From: Candidatus Bathyarchaeota archaeon
GTDB lineage: Archaea; Thermoproteota; Bathyarchaeia; 40CM-2-53-6; RBG-13-38-9
Assembly: GCA_026394315.1 (NCBI GenBank)
Contig: JAPKYM010000355.1
Location: forward strand, 1-9,097
Reading direction: 5' to 3'
Length of the DNA: 9,097 nt
Positions within the stretch are counted from its first letter, which is position 1, and each line of letters opens with the position of its first letter. The translations under genes and the position numbers were made by a program. Under the pieces are notes generated by a model. That model saw nothing but the letters and a program-made list of their open reading frames with translations. It was not told the DNA's origin and did no database searches. Of this stretch, positions 1 to 6,043 are shown one piece after another.

Positions 1-5
1 GGATC

Positions 6-42
6 CTCCTTGAAAGTCCTTGATGAGCCATCCTTCAAGGAG
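6..42. repeat. 9-bp inverted repeat (hairpin) near left edge
   Basis: CTCCTTGAA (6-14) is perfectly complementary to TTCAAGGAG (34-42), with a 19-nt loop. It lies about 100 nt beyond the 3' end of the minus-strand surface protein gene, so it could be a 3' structure for that transcript or belong to a gene left of the window. No gene is visible in 1-138. The window's first six bases are GGATCC, so the left boundary may be a restriction end. Confidence 0.5.
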
Positions 43-130
43 TCTAGAATAAGCTGATCAAAGGAATCTATACCATTAAGATATGAAAAGACGTCCATTA
101 AAAGCCATTTCTAGCCATTTTAGCAAGAAG

Positions 131-140
131 CTCGCGCGCT
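131..140. repeat. GCGC element 1 (CTCGCGCGCT)
   Basis: Alternating pyrimidine-purine tract touching the stop codon of the minus-strand gene that ends at 139. On the minus strand it reads AGCGCGCGAG. It is one of five similar short GCGC-rich tracts in the window that sit just outside genes (the others are at 1808, 2884, 7940 and 8838). Function unknown. Confidence 0.5.
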
Positions 141-1119
141 ATTCTTCCGGCTTTCTTTTCCGCCGGATAACCATGTAGCTAGCTACAACACTCGAAATGA
201 CAACGACTGCAACTGTCAGTGAAGGAAAATACTGTGCGGCAGGTGTACTCTGTGCTTCTTCAAGTTTTGGGTTAGTTGTTTGCGCCGGTGCTGTTCCCGT
301 CGGTGTGGATGTAGGTAATGGCCTATTCACTGGGGTCGTCCACAACGATGTTGAGAGTAATGTATAGTTCTCGGTGGTCGTTGCCTTGACGGTACAGCAT
401 GAGCCGCCTCTCAGTTTAGCAGTCTCTTTGACTGCGTATGATGTCAGGAGTCCCGTGGTCCTTTCGAAGCTGAAGGTGCCTTCGGCTTCTCCTTCCTCTT
501 GGATACGTGTAACTGTTCGGATCACTACTTTCTTTGGCCCAGAATATTGCAGTGTGTAGATTGGAAGAGCTTGTCCTCCGATGTTTGTCGTCCCAAATGT
601 TACGGAGCAGGCGATTGCTTCCGCCTCCCAATAGTATTGAGCTTGTTGACCTTCTGTGAGCGTTGTCGATACCAAGTAAATGTTCGGCTTTCCAACCATG
701 CCTTTGTCCTCGATCTCAAGATTCGTCGAGTCGCCTTCGGTTTTGTATGAGGTGATTTTGAATGTCTTCCGGTCTATTGTCGAGGTTGTGGATAGAGAGA
801 TGAGTTCTTTTCTGTCTTGTTTGAAAAAGCCGGTTCCATGGCTGGAGAGGTTGATCTCTCTTTGGTCCTCCAGGACCAGGGATGTTGCCGTCAGGTTCCT
901 TATCGTGACAGCTCCTATCGAGGATTGAATGATTAGTGATTTTCCCTCGTAGCTGCCTGTTCCTTCTGCTTGACTTATCTGGTTCATTTGGTATCTCCAG
1001 TATGAGTCTTCGGTCAAAGCATAGCTCGAGGCTGTCTGATCCAGCTCTAGTTTGATGCTAGGAAGTATCCCAACCATAAGAAGAAAGGCGAGGCTTAGAG
1101 CGAAGCGCATCTGCACCAC
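139..1119 (-). CDS. Membrane-anchored surface protein of unknown family
   Basis: A 326-residue protein that I do not recognise. Residues 5-20 are a hydrophobic signal peptide (FALSLAFLLMVGILP region), followed by an extracellular domain of about 240 residues. A Pro/Thr/Ser-rich linker covers about 262-297, one transmembrane helix about 299-318, and a basic RRKRK stop-transfer tail ends the protein, so the predicted topology is outside-N, inside-C. Three N-glycosylation sequons are visible (N75, N90, N251), and Cys171 and the Cys241-Cys242 pair could form disulfides. The start is the first of two tandem GTG codons, chosen because it lies 43 nt from a CTTTA TATA box; an ATG nine bases further in (1110) is the alternative. 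It is divergent from the LOG-like gene. The surface location is inferred from topology only; a binding, structural or sensor role cannot be told from sequence. Confidence 0.8.
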   Translation of the reverse strand: MVQMRFALSLAFLLMVGILPSIKLELDQTASSYALTEDSYWRYQMNQISQAEGTGSYEGKSLIIQSSIGAVTIRNLTATSLVLEDQREINLSSHGTGFFKQDRKELISLSTTSTIDRKTFKITSYKTEGDSTNLEIEDKGMVGKPNIYLVSTTLTEGQQAQYYWEAEAIACSVTFGTTNIGGQALPIYTLQYSGPKKVVIRTVTRIQEEGEAEGTFSFERTTGLLTSYAVKETAKLRGGSCCTVKATTTENYTLLSTSLWTTPVNRPLPTSTPTGTAPAQTTNPKLEEAQSTPAAQYFPSLTVAVVVISSVVASYMVIRRKRKPEE

Positions 1120-1216
1120 TCATAAACGCATTTCGGTAGTGTTTCGGCTCATACTTCTAAAGGTTGCTAGTAAGAGTCAACTTCCAAGGTTGCACGCTCA
1201 AAACCGGAGTGGTGCA
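1112..1216. repeat. Inverted 9-mer pair in a divergent intergenic region
   Basis: TGCACCACT (1112-1120) and AGTGGTGCA (1208-1216) are perfect inverted copies 87 nt apart. One copy covers the GTG start codons of the minus-strand surface protein; the other lies about 100 nt upstream of the LOG-like gene. The spacing is too large for a simple hairpin. They could be paired binding sites or chance. Confidence 0.3.
1154..1167 (-). promoter_or_regulatory. BRE/TATA promoter of the minus-strand surface protein
   Basis: On the minus strand this reads GCAACCTTTAGAAG, a BRE-like GCAAC followed by a CTTTA TATA core. The core begins 43 nt before the GTG start at 1119. The 10-mer GCAACCTTTA is repeated exactly in front of the mannosyltransferase gene (6048-6057), at nearly the same distance from its start codon. 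Confidence 0.55.
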
Positions 1217-1275
1217 AAGTCGGAATAGTTTTCTAGCATGCGCTTTCCACTTTGATAATCCTATATTCATCAGAT

Positions 1276-1308
1276 CTTTACCAGTAGAATGGAGAATTGT
1301 CGACGAGG
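1276..1308 (+). promoter_or_regulatory. TATA box (ATCTTTAC) and Shine-Dalgarno of the LOG-like gene
   Basis: CTTTAC begins at 1276, 41 nt before the ATG at 1317, matching the 41-50 nt spacing seen for other genes here. A second AT-rich candidate, CTATATT, begins at 1261. GAGG at 1305-1308 lies 8 nt before the ATG and fits an archaeal Shine-Dalgarno. These signals support the ATG at 1317 over longer in-frame starts. Confidence 0.5.
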
Positions 1309-1316
1309 ATGTGATC

Positions 1317-1799
1317 ATGAAGCAAATCGCAGTCATAGGGAGCAGCGGGCCGATCACCTCAGAAGTCTATAAACTGGCTGAAGAGCTTGGCGGTGCGATA
1401 GCGAGTGCGGGAGCTGTGTTGATAACTGGCGGAAGGGGCGGCGTCATGGAAGCAGCCTCCAAAGGGGCAAAAAAGAACAGAGGGCTCACGGTTGGAATTC
1501 TTCCAGGAATTGAGGAAGATGCTAACCCATACGTCGATGTTGTCATTGTGACCGGTATGGGCGACGCCCGGAACGTGATAAACGTCAGGTCTGCCAACGC
1601 TGTTATCGCAGTGAGCGGAGGGGCCGGAACCCTCTCGGAGATCGGACATGCATTGAAGGCCGGAAAGAGGGTCATAGCATTGAGACACTCAGGAGGCGTT
1701 GCTGAGAGTATGGCAGGAGCGGTGATTGACGGAGGAACGATTCTCTCAGCGGACTCCGCTGGGGAAGCTGTCGAACTGGCACTTGAAAAGCTAGCCTGA
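1317..1799 (+). CDS. TIGR00725/LOG-like Rossmann-fold nucleotide-binding protein (SLOG superfamily)
   Basis: A 160-residue cytoplasmic protein with a single Rossmann-like domain, the usual length for the TIGR00725 group. N-terminal beta strand plus IGSSG loop at 5-11; TGGRGGVMEAASKGA at 37-51; R85-N86 within GDARN; and the family signature SGGAGTLSEIGHAL at 100-113, equivalent to the PGGxGTxxE motif of LOG cytokinin-riboside-monophosphate phosphoribohydrolases and the once-misnamed 'lysine decarboxylases'. Members bind or cleave nucleotides or nucleotide-like ligands, and related proteins include the molybdenum-cofactor carrier MCP; the substrate here is unknown. The frame is open back to 1164, but the ATG at 1317 begins the conserved first strand and has its own GAGG ribosome-binding site. 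No operon partner: the next gene has a separate promoter. Confidence 0.88.
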   Translation: MKQIAVIGSSGPITSEVYKLAEELGGAIASAGAVLITGGRGGVMEAASKGAKKNRGLTVGILPGIEEDANPYVDVVIVTGMGDARNVINVRSANAVIAVSGGAGTLSEIGHALKAGKRVIALRHSGGVAESMAGAVIDGGTILSADSAGEAVELALEKLA

Positions 1800-1807
1800 C
1801 TAGGCTT

Positions 1808-1817
1808 AGCGCGTGCA
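1808..1817. repeat. GCGC element 2 (AGCGCGTGCA)
   Basis: Alternating purine-pyrimidine tract 8 nt after the stop codon of the LOG-like gene. It shares the AGCGCG core with the elements at 131, 2884 and 8838. Confidence 0.45.
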
Positions 1818-1843
1818 AGACCGGAGGGTGTATCCATTTTCCC

Positions 1844-1858
1844 TATCATGATATATAG
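1844..1858 (+). promoter_or_regulatory. TATA box overlapping a 10-nt palindrome
   Basis: ATATATAG (1851-1858) is a good TATA box about 57 nt before the TTG start of the small aromatic protein. It overlaps the perfect palindrome TATCATGATA (1844-1853), which covers the BRE-side flank of the TATA box. A dimeric repressor bound there would compete with TBP/TFB; this is inferred from position only. Confidence 0.5.
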
Positions 1859-1907
1859 TGGTTGAAGGATAGCTGAATAGCGATGTGAGGGATTAGGTGG
1901 TTAAGGT

Positions 1908-2168
1908 TTGAGTTACTGGCCATATTATCCTGGGTATTGGGTGCCGAGTCCTTGGTTCACGAGCTACCCGGTCCTGCCTTGGTATGATCCGCGGTTGATG
2001 TGTCAAGCTCCGCCGCTGAGCTACCAGTCGATGTTTGTCCAGTATCCACATGAGTACTTCCAGCAGCAGGGCATGAGGGGCCCAGGGCTCACAACGGATA
2101 TTGCAAGCATGTGGAGCCTCGGTCTGCCACCTTGGTATCAGCTCAGAGGCCTGCTGCCGGGATACTAG
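1908..2168 (+). CDS. Small Tyr/Trp/Pro-rich protein of unknown function
   Basis: An 86-residue protein that I do not recognise. The N-terminal half is built of aromatic and proline residues (SYWPYYPGYWVPSPW at 2-16, then SYPVLPWYDP), continues with PPLSYQ and a short QQQ, and ends in a less extreme part with LPPWYQLRGLLPGY. It has no signal peptide, membrane helix or known domain. Evidence that it is real: AGGTGG (1895-1900) lies exactly 7 nt before the TTG start, the same spacing as the TTG-started helicase downstream; a TATA box lies upstream; a stop codon sits just upstream in frame, so TTG is the only start that keeps the N-terminus. The composition echoes the Tyr-Pro patches of the large surface protein at 3019. 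It may be disordered, self-associating or surface-associated, but this is inference. Confidence 0.6.
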   Translation: MSYWPYYPGYWVPSPWFTSYPVLPWYDPRLMCQAPPLSYQSMFVQYPHEYFQQQGMRGPGLTTDIASMWSLGLPPWYQLRGLLPGY

Positions 2169-2270
2169 ATTCACACAAAAGAAGTCGTAGGCCGTCGCTG
2201 TTTTCCAGACCCAAGATGTTATGCAGACGGTTCGTGAAAACCGCACTGAAACACATCCACAGATCTTTTC

Positions 2271-2308
2271 CGCATCTTTATGGCTCGTAGCGAAGACTAT
2301 CTGCGAGG
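2271..2308 (+). promoter_or_regulatory. TATA box and Shine-Dalgarno of the flavoredoxin-like gene
   Basis: CTTTATG begins at 2276, 44 nt before the ATG at 2320. GAGGT at 2304-2308 lies 11 nt before that ATG. Together they place the start at 2320; the in-frame ATG at 2221 would put both signals inside the coding sequence. Nothing else is seen in 2169-2270. Confidence 0.5.
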
Positions 2309-2319
2309 TAGGTATTTGG

Positions 2320-2883
2320 ATGACAAAGAAGGTGCTTGGGCCGAAAACGCATCTCTGTCCTATGCCTGTGGTCTTGGTTGGCGCGAATGTTGATGAGAGA
2401 CCCAACTATCTCACTGTTGCGTTCTGTGGAACAGTCAACTTCAAGCCCGTGATCGTTGCTGTCGGGCTCGGCAAGACGCATCATACAAACAAAGGTGTCA
2501 GGGAAAATGGCACGTTCAGCATAAACATTCCTTCAGCCAAAATGGTCGTCAGTTCTGACTACTGTGGCATCCATTCGGGAAGCAAGACCGACAAATCAAC
2601 AATCTACGGGACATTCTACGGAAAGCTGAACACAGCACCAATGATCAAGGAATGTCCGCTGAATTTCGAATGCAAACTCCTTCAAACAATTGATTTTCCG
2701 GTGGATGAGATGTTTATTGGTGAAGTTGTGGAGTCGTACGCTGACCAGAAGTATCTCACTAACGGAGTTCCAGATGCGAAGAAGATCCATCCAATTCTCT
2801 TGACGATGCCTGATAATAATTACTGGAGTATTGGAGAACCCTTAGGAAAGGCGTGGGAGATAGGTAAGAAGTTCAGGAAATAG
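2320..2883 (+). CDS. Flavoredoxin-like flavin reductase domain protein
   Basis: A 187-residue cytoplasmic protein spanning one flavin-reductase-like (PF01613-type) FMN-binding split barrel, about the length of Desulfovibrio flavoredoxin. Features matching the family: a Pro-rich entry with CPMPVVLVGA at 13-22; NYLTVAFCGTVNFKPVIVAV at 29-48, the flavin-cradling strands; the H54-H55-T56-N57 segment ahead of NGTFSINIPS at 63-72; and SDYCGIHSGSKTDKS at 79-93, like the D-x-CG-x-x-SG-x-x-x-DK signature of flavoredoxins. Such proteins carry FMN and act in electron transfer or flavin/Fe(III) reduction; the redox partner is not encoded beside it. The frame extends upstream to an ATG at 2221, but that extension does not resemble the family and overlaps the promoter. 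The gene is monocistronic by context and ends directly against a GCGC element. Confidence 0.87.
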   Translation: MTKKVLGPKTHLCPMPVVLVGANVDERPNYLTVAFCGTVNFKPVIVAVGLGKTHHTNKGVRENGTFSINIPSAKMVVSSDYCGIHSGSKTDKSTIYGTFYGKLNTAPMIKECPLNFECKLLQTIDFPVDEMFIGEVVESYADQKYLTNGVPDAKKIHPILLTMPDNNYWSIGEPLGKAWEIGKKFRK

Positions 2884-2893
2884 CGAGCGCGCT
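2884..2893. repeat. GCGC element 3 (CGAGCGCGCT)
   Basis: Immediately follows the TAG stop of the flavoredoxin-like gene, just as element 1 touches the stop of the first gene. It contains the self-complementary octamer AGCGCGCT (2886-2893). Confidence 0.5.
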
Positions 2894-2911
2894 GGTTTAA
2901 GAAACAATTCT

Positions 2912-2928
2912 TTCCCGCATAGTGGGAA
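2912..2928. terminator. Small hairpin downstream of the flavoredoxin-like gene
   Basis: TTCCC (2912-2916) and GGGAA (2924-2928) form a 5-bp stem with a 7-nt loop, about 30 nt after the stop codon. No strong T-run follows. It could be a 3'-end structure or part of the upstream control region of the next gene. Confidence 0.3.
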
Positions 2929-2930
2929 CT

Positions 2931-2940
2931 ATTACGTAAT
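2931..2940. promoter_or_regulatory. Perfect palindrome ATTACGTAAT upstream of the mucin-like gene
   Basis: A 10-nt perfect palindrome about 30 nt upstream of the TATA candidate at 2969, followed by the related CTACGTCATGTAA. The position fits an activator or repressor site for the surface protein gene at 3019. No regulator gene is nearby. Confidence 0.35.
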
Positions 2941-2964
2941 CTACGTCATGTAAGAATGTTCCGT

Positions 2965-2975
2965 CACCCTTAAAG
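2965..2975 (+). promoter_or_regulatory. TATA-like box of the mucin-like surface protein
   Basis: CACCCTTAAAG: the CTTAAAG core starts at 2969, 50 nt before the GTG start. It resembles the CTTTAAG box of the tRNA. The only Shine-Dalgarno-like match, AAGGATC at 2999-3005, is rather far (about 14 nt) from the start. Confidence 0.4.
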
Positions 2976-3018
2976 GCTCCCTTGTGAACCGTGAATGTAA
3001 GGATCGACCAATTTACTG

Positions 3019-4878
3019 GTGGGCAAATTGAGATTTCTATCATTCACACTCATTCTAAGCTTATCCGTGATGCTTCTTTCGAACGCCTTAGGACCCATAT
3101 CGGTTCAAGAAGCATCAACATACGGATACGACGGTTACATTCCGCCTTACTATCCATATTCAAGCTACATGGGTTATTCGAGAACCTCCGTGAGAATATC
3201 GGTATCAGGTCTTCCTTCAGATTATTCTGCAACAGTCAAGATTGACGGTAACGACGCCGGAACTATTCAAGGAGGATCATCGAGGAGTTTCGAGATTAGT
3301 GGTGCAGGCTCCCATTCATTCCAAGTTGAGGATCAAATCTCCAGAGGTGAAGGTGTAAGATATATCTGCCGTGAGACCTCCTGGACTGTCAAGAGGACCC
3401 AGGAACCATATCAGTACTATGATTACTATCCCTATTCGTATAATCAATACTACCAAGATCCTTACTGGTGGAGAACAACCACTACAACCACCACGAGTAC
3501 GTCAACTTCGACAACGACCACAACTACTACGACGACAACAACGACAACTACGACAACCACAATCTCCTCAGAAACCTCAACAACCTCCACATCTGAGACT
3601 AGCTCAGGTACCACGTCAACTGAAAGTTCAACTGCTGGAAGTACCAGTTCTGGAACCACAACAACAGATACGTCATCAAGTACATCTGGAACAACCACGT
3701 CGGAGACTACATCGACTGGGACTTCAACCACTGAATCCACCAGTTCTGGAAGTACCACATCAAGTTCGTCGATGACTGAGTCTGGAACAACCACGTCAGC
3801 TGGGACCTCAACGGTTTCTAACTCTGAGACCACATCGCAGACCACGGCATCCCAGGCTGAATCTGCGTCCTCCTCTGTAGCTACTTCCTCTGCAACAACT
3901 GCGTCGGCGACCGGAAGTTCAACCACAGGGGCAACGGCCAAACGATCACCCGAAACATATTTGGAATCCAAAGCTAAGGCAGGCGTAGCTTCAATCTTTG
4001 ACGTAGCTTTGAGAGAAGGTTCACTACCGGCAGTGAAGGCAACATCCGAGCAGGCCGGGTATCAGTATCCCGACGGAAGCTCAATCCAACATGCTCCCTA
4101 TGACTATTCCTACTACTATTACCCAAGCCTCTACTACTACCCATACAACTACCAAGGCTACAGCGGCTCCACAACTGAGGATTCACACACATTCTCCTAC
4201 TCGCCTGAGTACAGGTTAATGGTAGAGAATCGTTTTGGCCAGTCTATCGACCAATCAGGATGGAAAAACAAAGATGAAGTTGTCACTCTGGGCACTCCTG
4301 TGAAGATTGAGAAATCGAATGTGGAAAGAAGTATCTTCAAGGCTTGGAATATTGACGGCTCAGAGACAGCCAGCAACACAGTTACGTTAACCATGGACAA
4401 GGCTCATACTGCCAAGACGATATACCAGAACCAGTACTACCTAGAAGTAAAGTCTGAGCTTGGTTATCCTCAAGGCTCCGGATGGTACGACGAAGGTTCA
4501 GCTGCAACTGTCTCAGTATCTCCTGAATTCTCGCTATCTGGAATCTGGGGATCCCTAGGCGCAAGAAACGTCTTTGAACGTTGGAGCGGGATGGTCGGCG
4601 GTGACCCACTAAGTCCAATCACAAAGGTCACAGTTAGTGCTCCAATGACTTTGGTTGCGGTATGGCGGCAGGACTACTCAGCGGCCAACACTCTTTTGGC
4701 CATACTCATCGTGGCGATACTGATTCTGATAGCTCTTGCATTCATAGCCTTCATGAGAGGACTCCCAAGACTTGGAAAGAAGAGCCCCGCTTTGGAGACG
4801 CTGAGTCTCAGGTACAGCAAAGGAGAGATTACCCGAGAAGAGTACCTGAATATGAAAAAGGACTTGGAGCCTCACTAG
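3019..4878 (+). CDS. Mucin-like surface protein with Thr/Ser stalk, membrane anchor and SHOCT-like tail
   Basis: A 619-residue single-pass surface protein with a GTG start; a stop codon lies 21 nt upstream in frame. Order: signal peptide about 1-31; Tyr-Pro patch 35-53; beta-type domain about 56-127 (SVSGLP motif, a 'KIDG' turn, RYIC); second Tyr-rich patch 131-151; low-complexity Thr/Ser stalk about 153-307 with 17 consecutive Thr; third Tyr-rich patch about 348-382; two repeat-like modules about 392-475 and 476-552, each with an F-x-x-W core and a closing 'T-x-x-A-x-W/Y' strand, resembling InlB B-type beta repeats; one transmembrane helix about 557-580; basic flank; and a short C-terminal region (ALETLSLRYSKGEIT, then REEYLNMKKDLE) matching the SHOCT consensus. 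The stalk is a strong candidate for O-glycosylation, and the convergent neighbour is a broken PMT-type mannosyltransferase. The exact role (adhesion, envelope layer, sensing) is unknown. Confidence 0.88.
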   Translation: MGKLRFLSFTLILSLSVMLLSNALGPISVQEASTYGYDGYIPPYYPYSSYMGYSRTSVRISVSGLPSDYSATVKIDGNDAGTIQGGSSRSFEISGAGSHSFQVEDQISRGEGVRYICRETSWTVKRTQEPYQYYDYYPYSYNQYYQDPYWWRTTTTTTTSTSTSTTTTTTTTTTTTTTTTTISSETSTTSTSETSSGTTSTESSTAGSTSSGTTTTDTSSSTSGTTTSETTSTGTSTTESTSSGSTTSSSSMTESGTTTSAGTSTVSNSETTSQTTASQAESASSSVATSSATTASATGSSTTGATAKRSPETYLESKAKAGVASIFDVALREGSLPAVKATSEQAGYQYPDGSSIQHAPYDYSYYYYPSLYYYPYNYQGYSGSTTEDSHTFSYSPEYRLMVENRFGQSIDQSGWKNKDEVVTLGTPVKIEKSNVERSIFKAWNIDGSETASNTVTLTMDKAHTAKTIYQNQYYLEVKSELGYPQGSGWYDEGSAATVSVSPEFSLSGIWGSLGARNVFERWSGMVGGDPLSPITKVTVSAPMTLVAVWRQDYSAANTLLAILIVAILILIALAFIAFMRGLPRLGKKSPALETLSLRYSKGEITREEYLNMKKDLEPH

Positions 4879-4886
4879 AGTCCATA

Positions 4887-4944
4887 TTTTTCAGTCTACC
4901 TCAACCAGCCGCATCAGAGGAATCAGCGGCTCCGCCGCTAAAAA
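4887..4944. terminator. Bidirectional terminator region between convergent genes
   Basis: A T5 run at 4887-4891 lies 8 nt after the stop of the plus-strand mucin-like gene. On the minus strand a T5 run (4944-4940) begins 7 nt after the stop of the mannosyltransferase gene. Between them is a 6-bp, 3-nt-loop hairpin, AGCGGC-TCC-GCCGCT (4925-4939). Oligo-T tracts are the usual archaeal termination signal, so each gene has one; the shared hairpin may stabilise both 3' ends. Confidence 0.55.
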
Positions 4945-4951
4945 GAGAGTT

Positions 4952-6006
4952 CTAAGGGACTTGCTTGAAGGGAAAGAGCATCACGCAGCCTAGCAATACC
5001 GCGAACAGATAGGTCAAAGACACCACTCTGTCTGTTCTTCGATCTTGGAAGACATACGCGATTGCGAGGCAAACACTGGGTAGCGTGGGCAGGAAGTAGA
5101 ACAGGTACATTATCCTGTGCCCGATGATTGACATAGGATAGAATGGCAAGTAGGATATAATGAACCAAATCATTGCGAACATGCTTGTCTGTTCCGCCTT
5201 CTTGTAGGTTGTATATGCGCAGTAGGCTATCGTAGGAATCGCGAGGAATATTATGAATGGGTTGATGGCTCCTTGGAAGGCGATCACGGGGCGGCTGCTG
5301 ATCAACTTCCCGTCAGTACGGACATCAACATTGACAGTAAGGTACGGTATCACGACCTCATTGACAAGCCACTGCCAAGGATAACTCTCAATCCCTGACG
5401 GTGTCTGTCTAGTAAGAGAGTTGTAGTAAGTGTACATGTAGGAGAAATGGTCCAGCGGATTGCGATATCCAACCCATATCCAGTCAAAAACCGTCAAAAG
5501 TATGATGACCGATGCAACGTAGGTTAGCGCGTATTTCTCAAGCCAGCCAAGCAGTGCTCTCCAATCAGGTTTCTCGAGTCCTCTTGATTTGAGGGTGAGA
5601 CTTGCATAGTGAAAGATGACGACTATTGCGAAACCGTACAGTCCGCTCAGTTTTGACAGGGTAGACAATGCCAGGAAGAAGGCGCTTAGATAGGTCTTAC
5701 CTGCCACGTACCAGTAGAACCCCATCAGCATGAAGGCCAATGTGAAGACATCCAGAGTCGCGATGCGGCTATGCACGAAAAGCAGGTTGCTCAGGAGTAG
5801 ACATCGGGATCATGAGGAAGCTTCAGGATATTGCGTGCGACATTGACATAGTACTTTTCATCGAAAATGAGGGCACGATCTGGTTTATCAAGCCACAGGA
5901 AGCTGCTGATGAGGAAGGCCAGCAGCAAGTACAATAACAGCCTATCATGCAGGTTCTGGCCAGGTTCAAAATCTGATTTGAAAAGTCTGAGGAAACGGGC
6001 TGTCAT
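4952..6006 (-). pseudogene. Protein O-mannosyltransferase family (PMT/GT39, GT-C fold), broken
   Basis: Two same-strand reading frames encode the two ends of one PMT-type membrane glycosyltransferase. The N-terminal part (6006-5791, 71 residues) has a first membrane helix (about 24-42) and then FDEKYYVNVARNIL, containing the Asp-Glu pair that is catalytic in the first outer loop of GT-C/PMT enzymes; it stops after PHDPDVYS. The C-terminal part, open from about 5797 in another frame, begins LLSNLLFV and then HSRIATLDVF, a conserved PMT segment, followed by multiple membrane helices and ending FPFKQVP at 4952. The family segment between these, with the HPP(L/K) and WR motifs and more helices, about 60-80 residues, is absent, so this is an internal deletion plus frame change, not a lone frameshift. 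The C-terminus also seems short. Intact enzymes move mannose from a lipid-phosphate donor to Ser/Thr of exported proteins. An assembly or cloning artefact remains possible. Confidence 0.82.
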
Positions 6007-6043
6007 GAAGGTTCCCTTTCAACCATCAATTGCCGTCTAAGCT

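Noticed and set aside
1164..1316. 51-codon N-terminal extension of the LOG-like gene
   Set aside because: The extension does not resemble the family, and the promoter and GAGG site fall inside it. The ATG at 1317 starts the first Rossmann strand.
2221..2319. 33-codon N-terminal extension of the flavoredoxin-like gene
   Set aside because: The CTTTATG box and GAGGT site lie within it, and the ATG at 2320 gives the normal family length.
1893..2405. 170-residue minus-strand frame across two plus-strand genes
   Set aside because: It overlaps the start of the flavoredoxin-like gene and all of the small aromatic gene, with no recognisable domain and no promoter. It is a shadow frame.
3475..3945. 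Thr/Ser-coding repeats as a CRISPR or tandem satellite
   Set aside because: The units are irregular, in frame and translated. There are no constant repeats with unique spacers, and no cas gene is nearby.
3462..3971. Long minus-strand frame (169 residues) opposite the Thr stalk
   Set aside because: It is almost pure Val/Asp/Glu because it is the complement of ACN/TCN codons. It has no promoter or ribosome-binding site and lies inside a well-supported gene.
4952..5776. The C-terminal PMT part as an independent gene starting at GTG 5776
   Set aside because: The conserved sequence continues upstream of 5776 in the same frame (LLSNLLFV), the frame lacks the catalytic first loop, and no promoter or ribosome-binding site precedes it.
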